Shown here in pieces: positions 16,882 through 26,806 of a stretch of DNA of 64,000 nucleotides. The position numbers were made by a program, and so were the translations under genes. The DNA comes from Pseudoalteromonas sp. S16_S37. Lineage in GTDB: Bacteria; Pseudomonadota; Gammaproteobacteria; Enterobacterales; Alteromonadaceae. Position 1 is the stretch's first letter; every line of letters starts with the position of its first letter. The DNA is taken from contig NZ_JAAUWV010000016.1 of assembly GCF_014694405.1 (NCBI RefSeq), forward strand, positions 17,770 to 81,769. Direction: 5' to 3'. The notes beneath the pieces were generated by a model. It was not told where the DNA came from. It did not search any database and saw nothing but the letters and a program-made list of their open reading frames with translations.

Positions 16882-18895
16882 AGCGACGCACTAACTCAGT
16901 TAATGAGTTTGCAAAGCGACTTAAGGACTCACTCGCTTGTGCCATATGCTGCATCTCATTGGCATTCTCTTTGGCAGTTTGCTGAGCATTCGCCATAACA
17001 CTTTCTATTTTTTGACAATAAGAAACTTGGTCATTCGCTACGTCACTAGCACGCGCGCTCAACCCATGCACTTGTATCAACACTTGCTCTATTTGGGCAA
17101 TTGCTTCGGATAAGGATTCACTTCTTTGTGCACATGTTTGACTTGTGCTTTGACCGTCTACAATCGCGCTATTGGCAAGTTTTGTATCCTGCTGCAGCGA
17201 CTCAATCATGGTATTAATTTCATTGGTAGAAGACTGAGTACGAGCGGCCAATGTTCTCACTTCATCTGCGACGACCGCAAAGCCTCGCCCCTGCTCTCCT
17301 GCACGAGCCGCTTCTATGGCCGCATTGAGTGCCAGTAAATTAGTCTGCTCAGCTATCGAGACAATGGTATCTAAAATTGATCCAATATTATCGCTGTGAA
17401 GGGTGAGCTTATCCATCACTTGTACAGCATTAGCCATCTTAGTATTAAGAGATAGCATGTGCTGTTTATTGTCGTTGGCAATTTGGTTAACACTTAAGCT
17501 CTGTTGCTGCGCTTGTTGAATACTGTTTAATGTTGTCGCAGACTCCGTACTTACTTGTTGCGCGCTGTTGGCAATTTCTGATGCTAAGCTCGCTGCACTA
17601 TCAATGCGCTTTAATTGTTGTTGTGAATTCTGTGCCAAAGTTTGGCTACGCAGCTGCGTTGACTCAGACATTTGCTCAAGCTCATGTACCTTAGTGTTTA
17701 TATCCTCAAGGAGTACTCTTAGACTATCCTTTACGCGATTAATGTTGTCTATTAGCATGCCAAATTCGTCATCGCTGCGCTTTTTCATTGCCCGAGAAAA
17801 GTCACCCTGCGCTAAATAACCAAGCATCTTGTTAACCGCAGCCAAAGGCCCCAACATCGCTCGACTGGTTGATATCGCAATAAAAACAGCCAAAGCAACA
17901 AATACCATAGCCATTATCAAAGCAGTTTGTTGTGCCTGTTGTATTTTTTGCTCAGCCACATTCTCATAGAAACTAAATTGCTCATCTGAAACCATTTGCA
18001 ATTTTTGTAGTGTATTTTGCACCTTTTCAGTAGAGAGCTCTGCTTGTTTATATGCCATTTCAGCCTGTGCAAGAGCCGCTAATTTTTTCTCAACACTTTG
18101 ATATAAAGAGCCTGGCTCATCTAACAATTGAATCATGTTAGTTAACTGCTCACTAAACTCTTCCAGTAGTGCGCTAACATCTAAACCTTGCGACTGGCGC
18201 TTTAAAAACTCAAAATTATCTTGAACATTGCCAAGCAAAAAGCGTACGTCCTCTTGTTGGGATTGCCAATTAGCCGCTTCTAGCTGATTTATCACTTTCA
18301 CATTGTCACTTAAGGTATACATCATGTCGTCGATACGTATACCCGTTCCCGCAACCTCGGCACGCTGTCGAGTATTATCTGTTTCAACCAGTTCAAGATT
18401 TAGCATGGCGTCGCTGGCGGCAGCACGATACTGCTCGAATTTTTGCATGTTACTTTTAATTGAAAGGCGTGCTTCAAAAATCGTTTGCTTTGCTAATAAC
18501 AACGAATTTGCTTGTTGATCTATTTCTTTACTCACCGACACTATGCTACTGAGCAAAGCAGAAAATTGAGGGTTGTTTGCGGTTACCTCATGTAGCTCGG
18601 ATAGTTTCTGCTGATAGCGCTGTTGCCCTTGTGCAAATCGGGTGGTGATAGTTTTGAGGTTTGCTTGATCATTTTCGCTAAATGCTTTTGAAACCAATTT
18701 ACTTAAAGCGCTTTGCTGTAGCTGAAGCGCATTAGCGGTTTTTAAAATTGGTAACGCAACGCTTTTAACCTCCATATTAGCGTGATGTATCTGCTTAAGC
18801 GCGGTATATGCTAGCGCACTTGAGATTAATAGTAGAGTTCCGAGACTGGAAAACCCCAATATTATCTTTTGCTTAATGGAAAGTTGTTTGAGCAT
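16871..18895 (-). CDS. Methyl-accepting chemotaxis protein
   Basis: A transmembrane chemoreceptor. From the preferred ATG at 18895 it is 674 aa. It has TM1 at about residues 9-29, a mostly helical periplasmic region of about 290 residues without a recognisable ligand fold, and TM2 near 325-345. A HAMP domain follows, then the signalling domain with the conserved hairpin tip [20 protein letters not shown] and [10 protein letters not shown]. The frame can be extended to a TTG at 18937, but the extra residues precede the natural [16 protein letters not shown] start of a membrane anchor. The ligand is unknown. Confidence 0.92.
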   Translation of the reverse strand: MLKQLSIKQKIILGFSSLGTLLLISSALAYTALKQIHHANMEVKSVALPILKTANALQLQQSALSKLVSKAFSENDQANLKTITTRFAQGQQRYQQKLSELHEVTANNPQFSALLSSIVSVSKEIDQQANSLLLAKQTIFEARLSIKSNMQKFEQYRAAASDAMLNLELVETDNTRQRAEVAGTGIRIDDMMYTLSDNVKVINQLEAANWQSQQEDVRFLLGNVQDNFEFLKRQSQGLDVSALLEEFSEQLTNMIQLLDEPGSLYQSVEKKLAALAQAEMAYKQAELSTEKVQNTLQKLQMVSDEQFSFYENVAEQKIQQAQQTALIMAMVFVALAVFIAISTSRAMLGPLAAVNKMLGYLAQGDFSRAMKKRSDDEFGMLIDNINRVKDSLRVLLEDINTKVHELEQMSESTQLRSQTLAQNSQQQLKRIDSAASLASEIANSAQQVSTESATTLNSIQQAQQQSLSVNQIANDNKQHMLSLNTKMANAVQVMDKLTLHSDNIGSILDTIVSIAEQTNLLALNAAIEAARAGEQGRGFAVVADEVRTLAARTQSSTNEINTMIESLQQDTKLANSAIVDGQSTSQTCAQRSESLSEAIAQIEQVLIQVHGLSARASDVANDQVSYCQKIESVMANAQQTAKENANEMQHMAQASESLSRFANSLTELVRRFKL

Positions 18896-19113
18896 TTTGG
18901 CAAATCGTGCAGAACGCACACTCCTAGTACAAATCAAAAGGTTAATATTTCATACATGGTTAGAAATTAGAATAAAAACTTTAAAATTGTTTGGTATATC
19001 AAACCCCTAAACCAGTAAAAAACTACAAAAACCTTGTTAAACATGGCACAACCAAGCTAACTCAACAACTTTATGTGCTATTTTTTGTTTATAACAGCCC
19101 TGAATTGAGCTAC

Positions 19114-19584
19114 ATGATGAGCAATAAACAAGCACAGCTTATACAACAAGCAAGACAGCTAGTGGCTTGTGGAAATATGGCTGTACTATCAACATTGTCT
19201 AGCACTATGCCAGGTTATCCTTTTGGCTCAACAGTACAGTATATTTGTGACGATAATGCATACACACCTTTTTTATTTATTAGCGATTTAGCACAACATA
19301 CAAAAAACCTCCGTCGACACGCCAAGTTATCACTCACCGTGTTTGATGAACATAATATCAATAGCCCTGAAATTTCTAGGCTAACTTTACTGGCCACTGC
19401 AAAACAGCTACCCAGGCCCTCTAGCCAATATCTAATTCAACAGTTCGTTGAGCGTATTCCTGAAGCTCACAATTACGCCAACCTATTAGATTTTAATATA
19501 TGGCAATTGAAAATAGAGCGGGTACGTTTTATAGCAGGCTTTGGCGACATTGTTTGGTTCGAACAACCGCAGTGGTGTGCATAA
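19114..19584 (+). CDS. HugZ-like pyridoxamine 5'-phosphate oxidase fold protein
   Basis: A protein of about 156 aa with the split-barrel flavin/haem-binding fold, similar to the N-terminal domain of HugZ-type haem-utilisation proteins. Recognisable blocks are ARQLVACGNMAVLSTLSS, PGYPFGSTVQY, LFISDLAQHTKNL and RFIAGFGDIVW near the C-terminus. The frame extends upstream to 18991, but the extra residues are not conserved-looking. ATG at 19114 or 19117 gives the usual family start. Whether it degrades haem or merely binds a flavin is not decided by sequence. Confidence 0.75.
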   Translation: MMSNKQAQLIQQARQLVACGNMAVLSTLSSTMPGYPFGSTVQYICDDNAYTPFLFISDLAQHTKNLRRHAKLSLTVFDEHNINSPEISRLTLLATAKQLPRPSSQYLIQQFVERIPEAHNYANLLDFNIWQLKIERVRFIAGFGDIVWFEQPQWCA

Positions 19585-19689
19585 AATCAGCACTATTGGG
19601 CAAAGCCAACCTAATCTGTTAGTGTGTTAATAGCAGAAGTTGAGGCTTTCTTATTATAAAAAACAACGTATTCACAGGGATATTGACCT

Positions 19690-21321
19690 ATGAAAATGAC
19701 TAGATATTACGTCTTAATGCTTATTTTGTGCTGTGGCTTAGTCTGGTTAAGTTATGGCGGTTGGTTTTTGTTTCCTGCACTTTGGTTAACTGCCTCCATT
19801 GCTTGTGTCACGTTCGCTTACGCCACCAATTACCCTAGTCTATTTAGAAAATCGGCAACTGGTGCTATCCCGCATTGGGTTAAGGTGCTCTTTTTGCCCT
19901 ACTTACTCGCTACCCAACTATACAATGCGTTTATGCGCCATAATGACTCTGTCCCTGCAATTCAGGAGATCACCCCCAATTTATATCTTGCTTGTCGCTT
20001 ATTTCCAACCGATGTAGAAGCGCTTGAAGCACAAGGAATAAAAGCCATTTTGGATGTCACCGCAGAGTTTGATGGCTTAAATTGGTCGGCTGAACAAGAG
20101 CATCTGTTTTATCTAAATCTACCCGTTCTAGATCATTACTCTCCCAGTGAAGCTCAGCTGCTACATGCCATAAACTGGGTTAAAGCACAGCATCAACTTG
20201 GTAACAAAGTGGTGATCCATTGTGCTCTTGGTAGAGGCCGTTCGTTCTTTATGTTATGTGCCTACTTATTAGCAACCGAGCCAACCCTTAGTGAAAGACA
20301 GGTAATTGAAAAGGTTCAATCTATTCGTAGTACCGCAAGACTCAATAAAAAGCAGCTAAAGCGCTTGCTCACACTGAGTAAGTATATTCGTGACCATCAA
20401 CCCCCTGCAATTTCTTTAATCATTAATCCGGTTTCCGGTGGCGGAAAATGGCAGCAATATGCGAATCAGATACTGGGTCTACTATCGCAAAAATATTCGC
20501 TCAATTGTCATTTCACCGAAAAAGACACCGATGTGACTGAGTTAGTCAAAACTATCGCGCCAAACGAAGCACATACCTTTGTTGCTTGTGGGGGGGATGG
20601 AACAGTGGCTCAGGTAGCGGCAGCAATTAAAAACACCCAACATACATTAGCTATACTGCCGATGGGAACCGCCAATGCACTTGCGCATGTTATGTTTGGT
20701 ATTACAAGTAAAGTAAATCCATTCAACCATGCCTGCAACGCATTGCTTGACTATCACACTGTGCAAATGGACACACTCTTGTGCAATGATAAAACAGCTT
20801 TGCTGGTTGTGGCGCTTGGCATAGAAGAAAAAATGATCACGCATGCTAACAGAGATCAAAAAAATCAACATGGACAACTTGCTTATATTCAGGGTTTTAT
20901 GGACGCACTATTAGACAGCAAACCGCTCAATGTACAGATGCAAATAGATAATGAGGAAACACGGCAGATCACAAGCTCCAGTCTGGCCATCGCAAACGCT
21001 GCACCAATCACAACACTATTAGCACAAGGCGGTGGCACACCGGATTGGCAAGATGGCTTGTTTGATATTACACAATTAGAATATCAAAGCGATACCAGCG
21101 ACAAACTGCTTAGTCTAACCGAACTACTCAATAGCTCTTTATCGAACCAGTCGAACAATATTAACGTAAAGCACCACAAGGGTAAGACGCTAGAAATTAA
21201 TGCCACAGAGCCTTTTCATTACTGCATTGATGGCGAAATTGAACAAGCACAAAAACTCAACATTGAAGTATTGCCTAAGAGCTTGTCAATCATTGCACCA
21301 GCAACAATGATAAGCGGTTAA
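19690..21321 (+). CDS. Dual-specificity phosphatase / diacylglycerol kinase fusion
   Basis: A 543-aa protein in three parts. Two or three membrane segments lie at residues 1-80. A dual-specificity phosphatase domain follows with the P-loop HCALGRGRS (177-185, Cys178 and Arg184) and the upstream Asp in LPVLDHYSPS. From residue 240 there is a diacylglycerol kinase catalytic domain with INPVSGGGKW and CGGDGTVAQV (GGDGT at 301-305). The kinase should phosphorylate a lipid such as diacylglycerol. The phosphatase may act on a related lipid or phosphoprotein. The start is ATG at 19690. Confidence 0.85.
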   Translation: MKMTRYYVLMLILCCGLVWLSYGGWFLFPALWLTASIACVTFAYATNYPSLFRKSATGAIPHWVKVLFLPYLLATQLYNAFMRHNDSVPAIQEITPNLYLACRLFPTDVEALEAQGIKAILDVTAEFDGLNWSAEQEHLFYLNLPVLDHYSPSEAQLLHAINWVKAQHQLGNKVVIHCALGRGRSFFMLCAYLLATEPTLSERQVIEKVQSIRSTARLNKKQLKRLLTLSKYIRDHQPPAISLIINPVSGGGKWQQYANQILGLLSQKYSLNCHFTEKDTDVTELVKTIAPNEAHTFVACGGDGTVAQVAAAIKNTQHTLAILPMGTANALAHVMFGITSKVNPFNHACNALLDYHTVQMDTLLCNDKTALLVVALGIEEKMITHANRDQKNQHGQLAYIQGFMDALLDSKPLNVQMQIDNEETRQITSSSLAIANAAPITTLLAQGGGTPDWQDGLFDITQLEYQSDTSDKLLSLTELLNSSLSNQSNNINVKHHKGKTLEINATEPFHYCIDGEIEQAQKLNIEVLPKSLSIIAPATMISG

Positions 21322-21337
21322 TATAACTGACCAAAAG

Positions 21338-23644
21338 CTAAAAGCTAGCCGTGATCACCAATTCCCAATTACGGCCAACTTGTGGCATCACTGAATTATA
21401 AAACCCTTTTGTACGTAAAAGGTTACCGTCAGCATCAGTAAATGCATTACCTGAATCTGCGCTGCCAACGCCAGGATGATACACTTGGCTATCGAACACA
21501 TTGTTAATTTTAAAGTGAGCACTTAACTTATCGTTTTGCCACACCACACTTAGGTTAGTTGTTAAATAATCACCAAGCTTAATACCTTCATCCCTAAGAG
21601 GGTTTCTTAAATATAAATGTCTAGCAGACAAATAATTAAATCGTGTATTTATGCTCCACTGGCGGCTCACAGGCACATTCACACCAACATTCAATTTATG
21701 CGGTGCAATATCACCAAGTGGTATACGATAATCATCACACAGAGTGTCATCTTCCTCACAAGCGGCACTACCATTCCCTATCCAACGTCCACGTTTATGA
21801 TCGTAGTAGATATAGCTGGTCACATCGGTATAACTGTAGTTCAAATAGCTGCTAATCTGTGCGGCATCAAACCAGTGATTATCCGTTTCATATTTCAAGC
21901 GCCACTCTATTCCTTTCACATCTCTTTTGCCGGCATTATCCGCTTCTTCTTTTATGACATTTTTGTATTTGCTGTAATAAGTCGATAAATCACTAAACCA
22001 CGCACCGCTTTGATACATCCAGATAAAAGAAAGGTCACGAACTTCTTCAGGCAGCAAATTTGGATTCGCATTTCGGCCATTCCATCCTCCATACAACTGA
22101 ATCGGAGCTGGTTCTTGAAATGCTGTTGCGTAGATTAATTTTAAGGTGTTGTTTTCATCGTAATCATAAGTCGCTGCAAGTCGAGGCTTGATAAAAGTGC
22201 CATAAATCGAGTTGTTATCCCACCGAAGTGCGCCACTGAGCGACCAGGATGCTTCTTTTAATGTTGCTCGAAAGTAGGCTCCCCTGTCTGTTGTGTTGAT
22301 GAGGTTTTCATCTGACATATCACCTAACCCGCCAAGCGATACGGGCATTGTTTTATCCGTCGAATAATAAACGCCTTTACCCAGACCATATGGACCCAAT
22401 TCATCATCACTTTCTAATGAGCAAAATGCCGATGCCCAATAACCGCAAATTTCATAGGCTTTTGTCAGCTCTTTGCGTTCGTATTTTAAGCCAAGCGCAA
22501 AGAGTAATATATCTGAGTATTGATATTCATAATCCTGCCGAACTTTCCAAGACGAGCTTTGTGAGTTCCAATCCGAAATGGTCACATATGATAGACTTGC
22601 TCGTTCACTTTGCTCATCAGGACTGGCCTCCGCCCAATCTCCGTACCTGCGCTCTTTGCGAAAACTCACAAAGCTCTTGATACCAATGCCACTTTGTAAT
22701 GTATCTTGATGCTCAAGATAATACATGGTTGTTTTTCTACTCCAAGCAGCATTAGGTTGGCCCCTGTCAAAACTAAATTGCACCCCATAGCCATTATGTG
22801 TGATCCAATGATTTAGCCCTACAGTAAAATTATCTAAACTCACCTCACTAAAAACTGCATTTTCCCTGTCTTTTGAGACGTACTGACCATATGGCACACC
22901 GTCATGTCCATGAGTCAGTACAGGCCCCCAAATTCCCTTGTCAGATAAATATTTTTCATCAACAAACCCCCAACTTGCCATATCATCAAGCTGTGGACCA
23001 TCACTTTCAAATACCTTTGCAGTTAACCAATAACTCCATCGTTCATGTTTGCCTTGAACACTCATATCTATCCCTTTGGAATTGAAGTCAGCCAACTGAG
23101 CTTGCAGGGTAAAATCACTGCCATCTTTGTCTAAGTCTTTGCCTTTTTTAGTAATAATATTGACAATTCCTAGGAAAGCATTCGGACCATACACTGCGCC
23201 AGCAGGCCCAGATAGCACCTCGATACGCTCAATACCCGTCAGTGGAATTTGCCTGTTAGCAGGAAAGTCATGACTCCAAAGATGGTTATTAATTATTCCG
23301 TTAACCATGATCAAAGAGCGCTGAACGCTAGGTGTACGATAGCCACGCTGATAAAAAGTAACCCTATCAGGGCTATTAGCGATATTGATATCAAACCCTG
23401 ATAAGTCAGAAAGCACTTCACTGATATTGGTATAGCCACGTTGTCGGATTTGGCTGGCAGTAACAACTTGAATAGAAGCGGGAGTATCTCGCAGTTTCTC
23501 TTCTCTATCTGACCCTGACGTAACCGACAACCCCAATAGGTCGTCTAAGGTCAACTCGAATAACTCGTCTGATGATTGAGAATAGGCAGAAAAGCTAACT
23601 ACACAGCTGCACAAAACGCAGCCAAAACTAAAAAGAGCTTTCAT
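21338..23644 (-). CDS. TonB-dependent outer-membrane receptor
   Basis: A 768-aa receptor with a signal peptide ending near FSAYS, a short TonB-box-like acidic region, and a plug domain. The plug contains TPASIQVVTASQIRQRGYTNISEVL and RIEVLSGPAGAVYGPNAFLGIVNI. A barrel ending WELVITASF follows. The plug motifs resemble receptors for vitamin B12, colicins and siderophores, but the ligand is not determined. It is convergent with the phosphatase/kinase fusion gene, 16 bases away. Confidence 0.88.
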   Translation of the reverse strand: MKALFSFGCVLCSCVVSFSAYSQSSDELFELTLDDLLGLSVTSGSDREEKLRDTPASIQVVTASQIRQRGYTNISEVLSDLSGFDINIANSPDRVTFYQRGYRTPSVQRSLIMVNGIINNHLWSHDFPANRQIPLTGIERIEVLSGPAGAVYGPNAFLGIVNIITKKGKDLDKDGSDFTLQAQLADFNSKGIDMSVQGKHERWSYWLTAKVFESDGPQLDDMASWGFVDEKYLSDKGIWGPVLTHGHDGVPYGQYVSKDRENAVFSEVSLDNFTVGLNHWITHNGYGVQFSFDRGQPNAAWSRKTTMYYLEHQDTLQSGIGIKSFVSFRKERRYGDWAEASPDEQSERASLSYVTISDWNSQSSSWKVRQDYEYQYSDILLFALGLKYERKELTKAYEICGYWASAFCSLESDDELGPYGLGKGVYYSTDKTMPVSLGGLGDMSDENLINTTDRGAYFRATLKEASWSLSGALRWDNNSIYGTFIKPRLAATYDYDENNTLKLIYATAFQEPAPIQLYGGWNGRNANPNLLPEEVRDLSFIWMYQSGAWFSDLSTYYSKYKNVIKEEADNAGKRDVKGIEWRLKYETDNHWFDAAQISSYLNYSYTDVTSYIYYDHKRGRWIGNGSAACEEDDTLCDDYRIPLGDIAPHKLNVGVNVPVSRQWSINTRFNYLSARHLYLRNPLRDEGIKLGDYLTTNLSVVWQNDKLSAHFKINNVFDSQVYHPGVGSADSGNAFTDADGNLLRTKGFYNSVMPQVGRNWELVITASF

Positions 23645-23725
23645 TATAAATGTAAACCAGAGATAAAATCAGCTAGTTATAGGTATAGTGTAATCTGCCT
23701 AAATCGCAATATTTCGCACCACCAG

Positions 23726-24421
23726 TTACTGTGAATTTATGGCATAGTTTACAACCGCTTGGGCATGCAAATACGTTGTATCGAATAGTGGTAAAACACA
23801 ATCTTGCTGTGCAATAAGCAAACCTATCTCAGTACATCCAAGTATGACCCCTCGCGCTCCACGCTGCGCTAAGGTGTTGATAACTTCTATATACTTCGCT
23901 TTTGAACTTGGGACTATCTTACCCAAACATAACTCTTGGTAAATAATGCTATCAACCGCCTTTTGCTCTATCTCACTAGGTACAATTACCGACAACCCAT
24001 GGCTTTGCAGACGCTCAATATAAAACGACTCTTGCATAGTAAAGCGCGTACCTAGCAGTGCTGCACATCCAATACCCTGTGCTTTTAACGCGTTAGCAAC
24101 CACATCTGCAACATGTAACACAGGCAATGATGTATGCTGCGTGATCTGCTCAACTACCTTATGCATTGTATTGGTACAAATGACAATGCACTGAGCGCCT
24201 GCAAGTTCAAGCCCGTGTGCAGCTTCTCCTAAAATTTGACCGCACTGGTGCCAATCACCAGCGCGCTGCAAGACTTCAATATCTGCAAAATTGACACTGT
24301 GAAGTATAAGTTTTGCTGAGTTAAGCCCACCAAGTTGCGCTTTGACCGCTTCGTTGATCAAACGATAATAACTGAGTGTTGACTCCCAACTCATTCCGCC
24401 AAGTAGCCCAATGGTTTTCAT
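23726..24421 (-). CDS. Aspartate/glutamate racemase family protein
   Basis: A 231-aa member of the Asp/Glu/hydantoin racemase superfamily. The opening GLLGGMSWESTLSYYR is the typical aspartate racemase-like start. The two catalytic cysteines are in VICTNTMHK (Cys82 region) and ILGCTEIGLL near the C-terminus. It would interconvert L- and D-amino acids such as aspartate. It lies 8 bases downstream of the GST gene on the same strand, so the two are probably co-transcribed. Confidence 0.87.
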   Translation of the reverse strand: MKTIGLLGGMSWESTLSYYRLINEAVKAQLGGLNSAKLILHSVNFADIEVLQRAGDWHQCGQILGEAAHGLELAGAQCIVICTNTMHKVVEQITQHTSLPVLHVADVVANALKAQGIGCAALLGTRFTMQESFYIERLQSHGLSVIVPSEIEQKAVDSIIYQELCLGKIVPSSKAKYIEVINTLAQRGARGVILGCTEIGLLIAQQDCVLPLFDTTYLHAQAVVNYAINSQ

Positions 24422-24429
24422 ATTTGCTC

Positions 24430-25086
24430 CTAAACGATTTCTTCGCCGGCTTCATCAATAGCAACGATATCTTGCTCAAGTAACGCTGCATCTATCCACC
24501 TTTTCAGTGCAGGGCAACTGAGAACCTTGTCCATGTAAATCTTGGCCTGTGGGTTTAACTCGATGCCATAGGTTTTGAATCTTAATACAACAGGAGCGAA
24601 CATCGCATCAGCTATCGACCACTGACCAAATAACCATCCGCCATTGTCAGCGAATTGCGCCATTTGCTCAGTCCAAATTTGTTCAATACGTGCAATATCC
24701 TTTTTACATGCCTGTGAAATAGTTAAACGACGTTTAGCGCGAATATTCATTGGCATTTCGTTGCGTAAAGCACTAAAGCCGGAATGCATTTCACATGCTA
24801 TCGCACGCGCTTTAGCCTTTGCTGAAACATCCTCCGGCCAAGCCTTTGCTGATAAATAAACATCATTGATGTATTCACAAATTGCGAGTGAATCCCACAC
24901 ATGGATATTTTGGTCAACCAAAGTAGGTACTTTCAAGCTGGGCGTAATGCCTTTTAAGCGTTCGTAGAAGGCTGCCGTGTCGAGTGGTAATTTAATTTCC
25001 TCAAATGGAATATCATTTTTTTCAAGTATTAACCATGCTCTTAACGACCATGTTGAATAGTTTTTGTTGCCTATATATAACTGCAT
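24430..25086 (-). CDS. Glutathione S-transferase family protein
   Basis: A 218-aa protein with an N-terminal thioredoxin-like domain (MQLYIGNKNYSTWSLRAWL, the SxWS pattern of zeta/YfcF-like bacterial GSTs) and the KVPTLVDQNIHVWDSLAICEYI glutathione-binding block. A helical C-terminal domain follows. It is the first gene of a probable two-gene unit with the racemase-like gene and is divergent from the LysR gene at 25199, which may control it. Confidence 0.87.
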   Translation of the reverse strand: MQLYIGNKNYSTWSLRAWLILEKNDIPFEEIKLPLDTAAFYERLKGITPSLKVPTLVDQNIHVWDSLAICEYINDVYLSAKAWPEDVSAKAKARAIACEMHSGFSALRNEMPMNIRAKRRLTISQACKKDIARIEQIWTEQMAQFADNGGWLFGQWSIADAMFAPVVLRFKTYGIELNPQAKIYMDKVLSCPALKRWIDAALLEQDIVAIDEAGEEIV

Positions 25087-25198
25087 TTTAATGTTCCTTG
25101 ATAACTAATGTTCACTTATTAAAACGGATAATATCGGCCATGACTAACGGATAATTTTGATATAACCTATCAGCATTACTGATAGGTTTGGACGCAAA

Positions 25199-26062
25199 AT
25201 GGATATCGATGCATTGAGAAGCTTTTTGGCATTTGTTGAAACGGGTAGTTTTACCCGCGCAGCAAAACAAGTGAGTCGTACTCAATCCGCCATCAGCATG
25301 CAGATGAAAAAACTAGAGCAAGACTTAGGCAAGTCTTTATTTATAAAACAAGGCAGAACGCTAAACTTATCTTTGGATGGGCAAATTTTTGCACGTTACG
25401 CTAAGCAATTAGTGCAACTTCATGATGACACCTTGCAACAAATGAATGCCGCCAAGCCAAGTACGCTATTGCGATTAGGTTGCCCTGATGATTACGCAGA
25501 ATCCGTGTTACCAATATTAGTTACTCTGCTGCACCAACATTGGCCAAACCTTGATTTACAAATAACCTGTACGCCTAGCAATCGCGTTAAAATTATGATT
25601 GATAGTGGTCATCTTGATTTGGCCATCATTACTCGTTCTTCAGACTCAGAGGAAGGTTATTTGCTCGAATCAACGCCCGGTGTTTGGGTTCATCACCCGG
25701 ATAAACACGCTGCCCAACACACCCCGCTCCCCATCGCTATTTTTCAGCGGGATTGCCGCTTTCATCAAGCAGCCATTGAAGGATTGCATAAACAAAATCG
25801 TGCTTACAAAATTGTCGCCTGCAGCGGTAGCGCAAGTGCACTTAGGGGAATTGTAAGAAGTGGTTTAGCAGTTAGTGCTATGGGTAAACTCAGTATTGGT
25901 GATTTGACGATATTAGATGATAAATCTTTACCAAGCCTACCCGTGGCGGATGTGGTTTTAGTGCGCTCTAATAGTCAGCAAAACCCAGCATCGGACAATT
26001 TTTGTTCAAATTTGGCGCAGCAATACGCCGTACAAACACAGTGTATCGACATCGCTAGTTGA
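25199..26062 (+). CDS. LysR-family transcriptional regulator
   Basis: A 287-aa regulator with the N-terminal winged helix-turn-helix (residues 1-60, LRSFLAFVETGSFTRAAKQVSRTQSAISMQMKKLEQDLG) and a C-terminal periplasmic-binding-like effector domain. It is transcribed divergently from the GST gene with a 112-base spacer. That is the classic position for a LysR regulator controlling its neighbour. The effector is unknown. Confidence 0.92.
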   Translation: MDIDALRSFLAFVETGSFTRAAKQVSRTQSAISMQMKKLEQDLGKSLFIKQGRTLNLSLDGQIFARYAKQLVQLHDDTLQQMNAAKPSTLLRLGCPDDYAESVLPILVTLLHQHWPNLDLQITCTPSNRVKIMIDSGHLDLAIITRSSDSEEGYLLESTPGVWVHHPDKHAAQHTPLPIAIFQRDCRFHQAAIEGLHKQNRAYKIVACSGSASALRGIVRSGLAVSAMGKLSIGDLTILDDKSLPSLPVADVVLVRSNSQQNPASDNFCSNLAQQYAVQTQCIDIAS

Positions 26063-26100
26063 CAGTACACATGCCGCTGCGAAACAACGGCATATTTTGT

Positions 26101-26793
26101 TTAGCTCGTTTGCGCTTCAAACTTATAACCCGCACCATAAATTGAATGAATAAACTCATGTTCAGGCGCAATACCGTGTAACTTTTTGCGGATTTTTTTA
26201 ATGTGACTGTCGATGGTTCTGTCGCTAACAATGTGACTGTCGTCATAAATATGGTCCATCAGCGCATCTCTACTATAGATCCGCCCAGGATGACCATACA
26301 TGGCCTTTAGCAGCATAAATTCAACATGCGTTAAAGACACTCTGGCGCTTAAGAATGACGCAAATAAAGTTTCTTCATCGAGTTTTAGCTTGCTTTCAAC
26401 ATCCGTTACCTGGCCATGCTCATTCAACGCCACACGTCGTAAAATAGCTTTAACTCGGGCAACCACTTCTTTTGGGCTGTAGGGTTTACAAATATAATCG
26501 TCGGCACCAATTTCTAGACCAAGTAATCTATCAACCTCTTCTACCTTGGCGGTGATCATCACGATTGGTACATTTGAGTAAGCTCGGATCCGCCTACAAA
26601 TTTCAATGCCATCTACGTTTGGCAGCATTAAATCGAGTAAGATCAGCGCTGGCTGCTGGCTTTTAAAAGCAGGCTCCGCGTCGGCGCCATCTAGTACAAT
26701 ATGTGAGGTATATTCGGCTTGTGCCAAATACTTACTTAAAATATCGGCAAGTTTTGGCTCATCTTCTACGATAAGAATATGTTTGTTTGACAC
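26101..26793 (-). CDS. OmpR-family response regulator, BaeR-like
   Basis: A 230-aa DNA-binding regulator. The receiver domain has D54 as phospho-acceptor in LLDLMLPNVDG and the stretch DRLLGLEIGADDYICKPYSP, which is very close to BaeR. A winged-helix output domain (about 130-225) ends in SIYGAGYKFEA. It follows the kinase gene with a 13-base gap, so it is the cognate partner. BaeSR systems answer envelope stress. Here the first gene of the operon is a di-haem peroxidase, so the signal may be redox or metal related. Confidence 0.93.
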   Translation of the reverse strand: MSNKHILIVEDEPKLADILSKYLAQAEYTSHIVLDGADAEPAFKSQQPALILLDLMLPNVDGIEICRRIRAYSNVPIVMITAKVEEVDRLLGLEIGADDYICKPYSPKEVVARVKAILRRVALNEHGQVTDVESKLKLDEETLFASFLSARVSLTHVEFMLLKAMYGHPGRIYSRDALMDHIYDDSHIVSDRTIDSHIKKIRKKLHGIAPEHEFIHSIYGAGYKFEAQTS

Positions 26794-26806
26794 ACAGGCT
26801 GTCCAT

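Noticed and set aside
18895..18937. N-terminal extension of the chemoreceptor from a TTG start
   Set aside because: The added residues are not signal-anchor-like, and the internal ATG gives the normal start just before the first membrane helix.
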